From assembly GCA_027005175.1 (NCBI GenBank), contig JALTMC010000631.1, forward strand, positions 1 through 12,907: DNA of 12,907 nt, in the 5' to 3' direction. Position numbers and translations under genes: made by a program. The DNA is from Myxococcales bacterium (GTDB lineage: Bacteria; Myxococcota_C; UBA6777). Below the pieces are notes generated by a model that was given only the letters and a program-made list of their open reading frames with translations, was not told where the DNA came from and made no database searches. Below, piece by piece: positions 6,472-12,395 of this stretch (the first letter of the stretch is position 1; each line of letters starts with the position of its first letter).

Positions 6472-9252
6472 CTAAAAGGAGTGGCGTCGCCGACCGAACA
6501 ATCCAAGGAACAACAAACCAAACCACAAGAAGACGGAGAGAGAGAGACCATTATCTGCTTCACAACCACAAGCCTGCGGAGGAGGAATTGGATCATCATC
6601 ACTACTCACACCACCATCTCCTTTGTTGACACTCTTGTTATTGTTGTTATTTTTGCTAGCTCCTGTAGCAACCACACAGCGATTTTGTTGACAGACACGG
6701 CCGCTGTCACATATACAATCTTTGGCACAAGTACCGCAATCTTCGAGCTTATCGCGTTCACAAGTGCCGTTGCCACAACTTTGTGGCGGATTAATACAGC
6801 GACTGTCACTACAAACTTTTCCACCATCGCATTTGCAATCTTGGGGGCACGTTCCACAGTCTTCAAGCTTATCGCGCTCACAAGTACCGTTACCACACCT
6901 CAACACACAGCGACCACCTTCACAAGTTTTGCCACCATCGCATTTGCAATCACCGGCACAGGTGCCGCAATCTTCGCCTTTGTCGCGCTCACACGTGTTA
7001 TTTCCACAGGATGCGCTTCTACAAACGCCGCTGTTGTCGCATTTTGCACCATTTTGACACAGACAATCTGCACAGTTGGAGCAATTCTCACCATTGGCCG
7101 CTTCACAAGAGCCGTTCTTGTTGCAAGTTGTCGCGCTGGCGGCTGTACAAACCGTCACACCAGAGCCAACCTGCTTGCAAGTTTGTCCTGCTTTGCAATC
7201 GCTCTTATTTCGACACCCGCAGAAAGTACGTCCCTGTCCTGCTCGAAGGATACAAGCTCCACCGAGTTGACACTGTTTGCTTTGTGTACAATCTTCAAAG
7301 CATACCCCCTTAGGAGAGCCTGGAACACCCAAGCACAACAGGCCATTTTTGCATTTGCCATTGAGACAATCACCGCCCGGACCTCCCGAAGAATTGGGAA
7401 CACAAAGTTCCACACCTCGGCTGACTTCACTACAGGTAAAACCCTTATCGCATTGAGAGTTCGCACTAGCAGGAGCACAGGCTCCACCGCCAAACTGGCC
7501 GAGGATAGACTTGTTGCAAGCTTGTCCACTCTTGCATTCACTGGACCCTTGACACAGACAGAGCTGCTGCCCCCCCAACCGATAGCAACGACCGCCATTG
7601 GGACACGAACCTCCACTCCCGCAGGGGGCCATACAGACCGTATTGCCACCCATTTGATAACATCGCGCCCCCAGGGAACACTGTCTACCATTGCAGCTAC
7701 TGCCGGGAGCCCCGGCAGGATAAGCTGCGCTACCACCACAAGGTTTGGAGCAGGTACCTTTACCGTCCTGCCCTTGAATACACTTGTAACCCTTGTCACA
7801 GTGACCGTCTATTTTGCACTGGCAACCGTATTTGCAGATGGCAGGCCGACATACAGCCGCCTTGCAAGCTTCCCCCTGCAGACATTCAGAATCAGAGGTA
7901 CACGGACAGAAGCCATCGGGAGCAATACAGTATCGACCTCCCAATGTCGAAGCACAGTTAAATCCAGCAGGACAGAAGTTGTCAGACTCACACTTCTGAA
8001 TACAACGTGACTTACCGTCGGAAAACTGGATACATTTTAGCCCAGCACCGCATTGTGCATCGCTGCTACAAGCTCCACAAGTTTTGGGCTTTCGTGTTAC
8101 AGGCTTTGGGCTACAAGAACCACCCGAGCAGATCTCACCCGGTCCACAATCTCCATCACCACCACATCGAACAGATGGGCAATTACCATCATCGGGAATA
8201 CAAGCCCTGTTCACACCAAAGTCCTGACAGCGGTACCCTTTGGGACAACAACCACCATTGCACTGTTGTGCACAGCGATTTCCCGCCTTGGTTCGGATGC
8301 AGATATTGGTAGCTGTGTTGCCGCAATCACTGGGCTTTGAGCAAGGTTTACAGGTCTTGGCAGCCAAGGGAACATTCTTCGGCAAACACTGCTTGTTTTG
8401 GCAAGAGAGACAGGTCCCACAGTCACTGTCAGAAGTACAGTTCTTCCTGGGATACGTCTGGCACAAACCATCGATATCGTCCTGGTCTAACCCCGGAAAT
8501 GGACCGGGGCGGCTGGCAAAGTACATTAAGAATTTTTGTTGGGCAGAGTGAGCAAAGCCAATAGCATGACCGATCTCGTGCGCTGCAATATGGGTAATAT
8601 CTTGCTGAAAGCGTTGCGTATTCCTTCCAATCTTCCATACCCCTCCCCCACCCGGTGTGGGGTTGAAAGCGATATCAGAGTCAATCAGATTTGCATTGCG
8701 ATCTGTAACCGGCCTTGTGAAGGCTAAAGTACTTGGACCAGCCCCCATCTGCGCCCACTGACTCGGTGTGGCCAAAAAGAGAAGATTTTTACCATCACGG
8801 TAACTCATGAAGCTACTGGTTGTACTGACATACTTGTGCCGGAAACCTGTGCACTTCTGCTTGGTCCAGGCGTCCCAAGCTGTCTTCATCGCACCGATAA
8901 TCCCTGCTTCCGTAAGCCCCCGGTAGCCAGACTGACCCGCCATATTGTTAATATTAATCGACCATTGAAGACCTTGTGCATACTTGGACTCTGCCCACTT
9001 GTAAGGCTTGCCACCTGTACAAGGATTACTTTTTGCACACTGGATCGCATTGCGTAGAGGGTCACAACAAGCACCTCGACCACCGGCATTTCCGATCGTA
9101 CTGTTACACCGTTCCCCTGAACCTTTACACCGCCCCCCTACTAACTGAGCTTGCCAAGCCCAGCTTGTCGAATGCCAACTCAAGACTGCCAGGACCAATA
9201 CAATACTCACCCCAAGGACTTTTTGCCATTCTCTCCACAGTGAAACCTGCAT
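6472..9252 (-). CDS. Secreted Cys-rich matrixin-like metalloprotease, first paralogue, with a MYXO-CTERM-like tail
   Basis: 926 residues from ATG 9252, with GAGGAG 7 nt upstream. The signal peptide covers about residues 1-32 (VLGVSIVLVLAVLSW, likely cleavage at SWA|W). The shared N-terminal segment has TIGNAGGRGACCDP and NPCTGG. The zinc site is HEIGHAIGFAH at 225-235, with Glu226 as catalytic base and a normal Met-turn Met243 (FLMYF). This copy is the best candidate for an active enzyme with complete architecture. Cysteine modules fill the rest, ending in four CGNG modules (7125-6676), of which the first is irregular (CNKNGSC, with one Cys spacing shortened). A Asn/Ser/Asp-rich linker follows, then the sorting tail: ACGC, hydrophobic VFLWFGLLFLGLF, GRRRHSF. 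First of the protease series; a possible promoter lies just upstream, and protease two follows after 45 bp. Substrate unknown; an extracellular or cell-surface protease is the natural inference. Confidence 0.94.
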   Translation of the reverse strand: MQVSLWREWQKVLGVSIVLVLAVLSWHSTSWAWQAQLVGGRCKGSGERCNSTIGNAGGRGACCDPLRNAIQCAKSNPCTGGKPYKWAESKYAQGLQWSININNMAGQSGYRGLTEAGIIGAMKTAWDAWTKQKCTGFRHKYVSTTSSFMSYRDGKNLLFLATPSQWAQMGAGPSTLAFTRPVTDRNANLIDSDIAFNPTPGGGGVWKIGRNTQRFQQDITHIAAHEIGHAIGFAHSAQQKFLMYFASRPGPFPGLDQDDIDGLCQTYPRKNCTSDSDCGTCLSCQNKQCLPKNVPLAAKTCKPCSKPSDCGNTATNICIRTKAGNRCAQQCNGGCCPKGYRCQDFGVNRACIPDDGNCPSVRCGGDGDCGPGEICSGGSCSPKPVTRKPKTCGACSSDAQCGAGLKCIQFSDGKSRCIQKCESDNFCPAGFNCASTLGGRYCIAPDGFCPCTSDSECLQGEACKAAVCRPAICKYGCQCKIDGHCDKGYKCIQGQDGKGTCSKPCGGSAAYPAGAPGSSCNGRQCSLGARCYQMGGNTVCMAPCGSGGSCPNGGRCYRLGGQQLCLCQGSSECKSGQACNKSILGQFGGGACAPASANSQCDKGFTCSEVSRGVELCVPNSSGGPGGDCLNGKCKNGLLCLGVPGSPKGVCFEDCTQSKQCQLGGACILRAGQGRTFCGCRNKSDCKAGQTCKQVGSGVTVCTAASATTCNKNGSCEAANGENCSNCADCLCQNGAKCDNSGVCRSASCGNNTCERDKGEDCGTCAGDCKCDGGKTCEGGRCVLRCGNGTCERDKLEDCGTCPQDCKCDGGKVCSDSRCINPPQSCGNGTCERDKLEDCGTCAKDCICDSGRVCQQNRCVVATGASKNNNNNKSVNKGDGGVSSDDDPIPPPQACGCEADNGLSLSVFLWFGLLFLGLFGRRRHSF
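6676..7125 (-). repeat. Four tandem CGNG-type cysteine modules in the first protease
   Basis: Four units, about 38 residues each. Units 3 and 4 share the exact peptide CGNGTCERDKLEDCGTC, and unit 2 differs by a few residues, so they are recent duplicates or are being homogenised. The same unit type appears six times in the second protease, with long shared peptide stretches (LEDCGTCPQDC), which points to exchange between the two genes. Confidence 0.85.
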
Positions 9253-9276
9253 ATACTTGCTCCTCTACCTACAAAC

Positions 9277-9307
9277 TTTATAACACCCAACATGGGTAAG
9301 ATATGAA
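9277..9307 (-). promoter_or_regulatory. Possible promoter of the protease cluster with an inverted repeat between its boxes
   Basis: On the minus strand TATAAA (9282-9277, 5 of 6 to the sigma-70 -10 consensus) is preceded by TTCATA (9307-9302, 4 of 6) at a long 19-nt spacing. Between them ACCCA-3 nt-TGGGT (9285-9297) is a perfect 5-bp inverted repeat, placed where a repressor or activator could act. Transcription would start about 20 nt before the ATG. Only sequence resemblance supports this. Confidence 0.3.
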
Positions 9308-9355
9308 TCGTTCCAAAAACTCGATGTATTCCACAAAGACAGATACAGATGGATC

Positions 9356-9511
9356 ATGTCCCTGGGGCTGCCCCACCACTCTGAGGAGCAGAACATGTCC
9401 CCGGGGCTGCCCCACCACTCTGAGGGGCAGAACATGTCCCTGAGGCTGGACCCCTACTCTCAGAGGCAGAGCATATCCGTGGTCCTAGAACCCTTTGAAG
9501 GGCACTTAGAA
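9356..9511. repeat. 39-bp tandem repeat, three clear copies and a degenerate fourth
   Basis: Units begin at 9356, 9395, 9434 and 9473 with an exact 39-bp period. Units 1 and 2 differ at only a few bases; unit 3 is more diverged (GAGGCTGGACCCC for GGGGCTGCCCCAC) and unit 4 keeps little beyond its first bases. Each of the first two contains GGGGctgCCCC, a small hairpin. Because 39 is divisible by three, the plus-strand frame gives a 13-residue repeat beginning MSLGLPHHSE, but coding is doubtful. The first copies being most alike suggests the array has grown at its left end. Confidence 0.85.
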
Positions 9512-9608
9512 TCGTTTGTCTTCGGGCAAACCGAACCCCCTGAGTCGGCTTCAGCCAGGCTTTCGTCTTCAGAGTGGGAGGTAAGCCCCACGGTTCAACA
9601 GACCGAAA

Positions 9609-10448
9609 CTACTTCTTTCGTTTCTGTGGTGGGCTTGTGCGGACAGGTGTGCGGACTTGCGGATTCAAAAGCTTCACGTTCTTGAGCATTTTCACTTTTG
9701 TCTTTGGCAAAACAACCTTCGTCTTCTTTGGTGCTGGTCGAGGTAGCATCAAAACACGATTCTTTCGACGTAGCTGAATTGCACTCCAAGACTTGCGCAG
9801 TCGCTGTGTCATTGCTGCCAAAGTCTGACGGTTTGACTTCACCGCATGATTGTCACCGACATGATTGTGAGCTTGCAAAGGCTGGCCATTGTGTTTGAAC
9901 AACTGAACACCGTTGAGGGATCGAACAACCACTGGCTCGACACTCTGTGCTGGAGCCTGGGAGGGAGCAGAACCTGCTTTGGTATCGGCACGTTGTACAA
10001 TCCACTTTCCTTGCGTCAACCCGATCAACAGATACTCGCCCTTGGGCAGATACTTCGACGATTGCAAAAACACCAGGACTTCGTTGCCTGTTGTAAAGCG
10101 AGGCCCACCGATCATACGGATATCTCGACCACCTATTTTGCCACCAAAATGACGGATAATCACTTGTTTCGGTGCTGTTCGTCCCAACACTTCTTCCAAA
10201 ACCTGAACGGTGACCAGTGTGACAACCCCCATACCGTTGGGTCCCTTAGCATAACGCTGACTTACAACCTTTCCACGCACGATCAAACTCGACATCTCGA
10301 TCATCTGCGCTTCAGAGAGCTGAATCACAGACGTCGCCTGGGATGACGATAACCAACCGAACATGCACAAACAACTTACCAAAACAGCTGCCCAGTGCTG
10401 CAATCCTGTTCGAGCTTGTTCTTTGCTTGCTCGTTGTCGCGTTTCCAT
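9609..10448 (-). CDS. Exported protein of unknown function with a highly basic Pro-rich C-terminal tail
   Basis: 279 residues from ATG 10448, which has AAGGAG 7 nt upstream. An upstream GTG at 10607 in the same frame would add 53 residues before the signal peptide and is unlikely. Residues 1 to about 38 are a signal peptide (HWAAVLVSCLCMFGWL, likely cleavage near SQA|TS). The body (40-155) is a beta-rich domain: sites of interest are LIVRGKVVSQRY, VTLVTVQVLEEVLG, FGGKIGGRD, GGPRFTTGNEVLVFLQ. This pattern is familiar from uncharacterised exported proteins of Myxococcota, where it often stands near matrixin-like genes, but I know no function. Residues 227-279 contain 19 Lys/Arg and no Asp/Glu, with regularly spaced Pro (LPRPAPKKTK, LPKTKVK). 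The tail could bind polyanions such as LPS, DNA or exopolysaccharide. It lies between glpK and the protease cluster, on the same strand. Confidence 0.85.
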   Translation of the reverse strand: METRQRASKEQARTGLQHWAAVLVSCLCMFGWLSSSQATSVIQLSEAQMIEMSSLIVRGKVVSQRYAKGPNGMGVVTLVTVQVLEEVLGRTAPKQVIIRHFGGKIGGRDIRMIGGPRFTTGNEVLVFLQSSKYLPKGEYLLIGLTQGKWIVQRADTKAGSAPSQAPAQSVEPVVVRSLNGVQLFKHNGQPLQAHNHVGDNHAVKSNRQTLAAMTQRLRKSWSAIQLRRKNRVLMLPRPAPKKTKVVLPKTKVKMLKNVKLLNPQVRTPVRTSPPQKRKK

Positions 10449-10589
10449 TCTCTTGCTCCTTATGTGTCCAAACTTCGTATACATCCACTTGTCGTCATTG
10501 GCTTGGCTTTTCTTCAAACCAATGAAACGAAACAGTCTGGAGTTACGAATAGTTTTCTTTTTTGTTGCAATAACATCCTGTAGTAGTGT

Positions 10590-10609
10590 CGGTGAACACA
10601 GATTCACCG
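10590..10609. repeat. 7-bp inverted repeat, possible operator or leader hairpin
   Basis: CGGTGAA, a 6-nt centre (CACAGA) and TTCACCG, perfect symmetry. It lies about 140 bp upstream of the basic-tail protein's ATG and 24 bp from the 9-bp stem-loop. No T-run follows on either strand. It could be a repressor site or an mRNA hairpin. Confidence 0.35.
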
Positions 10610-10633
10610 TAGCCTACCATGCCACAACCCAAT

Positions 10634-10655
10634 CAAAATCTGGGTTCAGATTTTG
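10634..10655 (-). terminator. Perfect 9-bp stem-loop downstream of glpK, possible terminator
   Basis: CAAAATCTG, loop of 4, CAGATTTTG, perfectly complementary. It lies about 107 bp after the glpK stop. The stem is A/T-rich and the T-run is inside its 3' arm rather than after it, so it is not a classical strong intrinsic terminator. It could act in both directions, or be a regulatory palindrome. Confidence 0.4.
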
Positions 10656-10670
10656 CACTCTTGAAAAAAC

Positions 10671-10787
10671 AACGGGAATCAACGACCAGGCCATGACAAC
10701 AGCTTTATCACAGAAACCGACGACGAAGCCATGACAACAGCTTTATCACAGGAACCGACGACTAGGCCATGGCAACAGCTTTATACC
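10671..10787. repeat. 38-bp tandem repeat that includes the 3' end of glpK
   Basis: Full units lie at 10691-10728 and 10729-10766, a partial unit at 10767-10785 inside glpK, and a diverged partial unit at about 10671-10690. Units share CCATGACAACAGCTTTATCA and CCGACGAC. The partial unit and the next unit encode the last glpK codons (KAVAMA) and its stop; the outer units are non-coding copies of that gene end. The unit is 38 bp, not a multiple of three, consistent with lack of coding beyond the stop. Confidence 0.85.
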
Positions 10788-12240
10788 AGTGTTCGAGGTG
10801 TTGCTGCCGAGTCACATCATTCATATTCGGATCAAAGTGTACATCCTCACGCCAAACTCCGAGAATATCGTCGGTGGAAGACCAGATACCTGCACCAAGA
10901 CCTGCGAGGAAGGCAGCCCCAAGCGCGGTAGTTTCGATCATCTCGGGTCGTACGATTTGGCTTTGCAACAGGTCGGCTTGGAACTGCATCAACAGTCCAT
11001 TCATAGAAGCTCCACCGTCCACCTTGAGGGTACCAAGAGGTCGCCCCAGATCGTCCGACATGGACTGCAAAACATCGTGCGTCATAAATGCAACTCCTTC
11101 GAGAGTTGCGCGAGCAATATGAGCCCGGTTCGAGCCTCGCGTCAGGCCCCAGATCATACCTCGGGCATCGGCACGCCAGTGGGGTGCTCCCAAACCAGCC
11201 AGTGCCGGAACAAACACAACGCCACCACTATCAGGAACCGAAGCTGCGAGCGCTTCCACCTCTGGGCTCGTATCAATGATCTGCAGTTCATCACGCAACC
11301 ACTGAACCGCAGCACCTGCAATAAACACACTACCTTCCAGAGCATAGGTGGTGGTATCACCCAAACGCCAAGCGACTGTGGTGAGCAAGCCTTGTTGGGA
11401 GGGAACAACCTCGGAGCCGGTATTAACAAGTAGGAAAGCCCCCGTACCATACGTACATTTTGCTTCTCCTACTTGAAAGCACGCCTGCCCAAACAAAGCA
11501 GCCTGTTGGTCGCCCGCCATCCCTGCAATAGGAATACCAGCAGGCAGCGGCCCTGTGGGTACCGTGTGTCCATACACCTCAGCATTGCCCCGAATTTCAG
11601 GTAAGACCGCGCGTGGCACCCCCAGTGGTTCCAGCAGCTCATCGGACCACGCAAGGGAGTGGATATCCATCATCAATGTACGTGATGCATTGCTTACATC
11701 CGTGACATGAGCCTGGCCTCCACTCAAACGCCAGACCAAGTAGGTATCAATGGTTCCAAAGGCCAGCTCTCCTGCCCGGGCACGCCGCATCCAGGATTCA
11801 TCTTGCTCTAACACCCATCGTGCTTTGGTTCCTGAAAAATAAGGATCCAACACCAAGCCTGTCTTCTCCTTGTACAGAGGTTCAAGTCCTTCGCCTTTGA
11901 GTTCCGTACAGATGTCCGCAGTTCGCCGACACTGCCAAACGATCGCATTGTGAATCGGCTTATGGGTCGCTCGATCCCAAAACAAGCTCGTCTCGCGCTG
12001 GTTTGTGATCCCAATGGCAGAGATCGCAGAGCCCTCCAGCTTTGCAGCCTCCAGTGCCCCCTTCATCGCCGTGAGCACAGAGTTCCAGACGTCTTCGGGG
12101 TCGTGCTCCACCCAGCCCGCTTGTGGATAGATCTGTGGAAACTCACAAGACGCCTTGCCACAGATCTCTAGAGATTCACTCAAAATAACAACAGTCGATC
12201 CAGTCGTGCCCTGATCAATGGCCATCACATATCGGCTCAT
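10762..12240 (-). CDS. glpK: Glycerol kinase
   Basis: 492 residues, the usual length for GlpK, and similar to the E. coli enzyme along the whole chain. It phosphorylates glycerol with ATP to sn-glycerol 3-phosphate in the cytoplasm, feeding glycolysis and phospholipid synthesis. FGGY-family features: phosphate-binding DQGTTGS (9-15), QIYPQAGWVEHDP (36-48), GITNQRE (77-83), NAIVWQCRRTA with the glycerol-contacting Arg (98-108), DPYFSGTK (132-139), the catalytic Asp244 in GDQQAALFGQ, TYGTGAFLL (263-271), GLGAPHW (349-355), and the C-terminal VDGGASMNGLLMQFQ (407-421). Start ATG 12240 has AAGGAG 5 nt upstream. No glpF or glpD is in the window, so it is not part of a visible glycerol operon. Its last codons belong to a 38-bp tandem repeat that continues into the spacer, so its extreme C-terminus (AVAMA) may have been shaped by that repeat. 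Confidence 0.97.
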   Translation of the reverse strand: MSRYVMAIDQGTTGSTVVILSESLEICGKASCEFPQIYPQAGWVEHDPEDVWNSVLTAMKGALEAAKLEGSAISAIGITNQRETSLFWDRATHKPIHNAIVWQCRRTADICTELKGEGLEPLYKEKTGLVLDPYFSGTKARWVLEQDESWMRRARAGELAFGTIDTYLVWRLSGGQAHVTDVSNASRTLMMDIHSLAWSDELLEPLGVPRAVLPEIRGNAEVYGHTVPTGPLPAGIPIAGMAGDQQAALFGQACFQVGEAKCTYGTGAFLLVNTGSEVVPSQQGLLTTVAWRLGDTTTYALEGSVFIAGAAVQWLRDELQIIDTSPEVEALAASVPDSGGVVFVPALAGLGAPHWRADARGMIWGLTRGSNRAHIARATLEGVAFMTHDVLQSMSDDLGRPLGTLKVDGGASMNGLLMQFQADLLQSQIVRPEMIETTALGAAFLAGLGAGIWSSTDDILGVWREDVHFDPNMNDVTRQQHLEHWYKAVAMA

Positions 12241-12265
12241 ACTAGCTCCTTACTAAGTTCTGGAA

Positions 12266-12376
12266 TCATTCGCTCTTATCATTCGCTCTTATCATTCGCT
12301 CTTATCGTGGGTCTGTACGACGCTTGGGACATGGAAGGCTCACAGGGTTGCAGCCCCTACTTATCATTCGCTCTTA
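12266..12376. repeat. 13-bp repeat, three tandem copies and one separate copy
   Basis: TCATTCGCTCTTA occurs in direct tandem at 12266-12278, 12279-12291 and 12292-12304, and again at 12364-12376. The last copy covers the final codons and stop of the upstream membrane-protein gene on the minus strand (KSE and TGA). The tandem copies lie 26 bp from the glpK ATG and so occupy the likely glpK promoter or leader region. Confidence 0.9.
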
Positions 12377-12395
12377 TCGTGGGTCTGTACGACGC
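12289..12395. repeat. 35-bp direct repeat: duplicated 3' end of the upstream membrane-protein gene
   Basis: Bases 12289-12323 and 12361-12395 are identical over 35 bp, offset by 72 bp. The right copy encodes the end of the membrane protein (VVQTHDKSE and stop on the minus strand); the left copy is a non-coding duplicate between that gene and glpK. The 37 bp between them (12324-12360) are not a duplicate of neighbouring sequence, but resemble the 39-bp repeat at 9356-9511. Confidence 0.9.

Larger units (their letters stand above)
9253..9608. other. 356-bp spacer between the first protease and the basic-tail protein gene
   Basis: From left to right it holds the ribosome site and possible promoter of the first protease, about 50 bp without recognisable signal, the 39-bp tandem repeat, and about 100 bp next to the upstream gene's stop. 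The last part contains small stems on the minus strand (GTGGG with CCCAC; TTCGG with CCGAA), but none is followed by a T-run, so I do not call a terminator. A plus-strand frame runs through the repeats (9356-9685) but overlaps the upstream gene antisense and resembles no protein I know. Confidence 0.5.
10449..10761. other. 313-bp spacer between glpK and the basic-tail protein gene
   Basis: It contains, from right to left, the 38-bp repeats continuing out of glpK, a 9-bp stem-loop, a 7-bp stem-loop, an A/T-rich stretch with a run of T on the plus strand (about 10555-10563), and the ribosome site of the next gene (AAGGAG, 10461-10456). I see no convincing promoter boxes and no small gene with its own ribosome site. 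Confidence 0.5.

Noticed and set aside
5725-8010. A 761-codon open frame on the plus strand across both large proteases
   Set aside because: It is the antisense shadow of two confident genes. Its Thr/Ala/Ile-rich composition comes from the reverse complement of Cys, Gly and Lys codons, and it crosses the boundary of both genes with no ribosome site or domain.
9356-9511. CRISPR array
   Set aside because: The units are contiguous without unique spacers and they diverge steadily along the array, so this is a simple tandem repeat; the same holds for 10671-10787 and 12266-12304.
10449-10607. GTG start at 10607 for the basic-tail protein
   Set aside because: It adds 53 residues ahead of the signal peptide, and lies inside the 7-bp inverted repeat; ATG 10448 has AAGGAG at good spacing.
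12324-12360. tRNA 3' fragment as an integration site
   Set aside because: GGGTTGCAGCCCC looks like a T-arm at first sight, but lacks the GTTCGAAT core and an acceptor stem partner.
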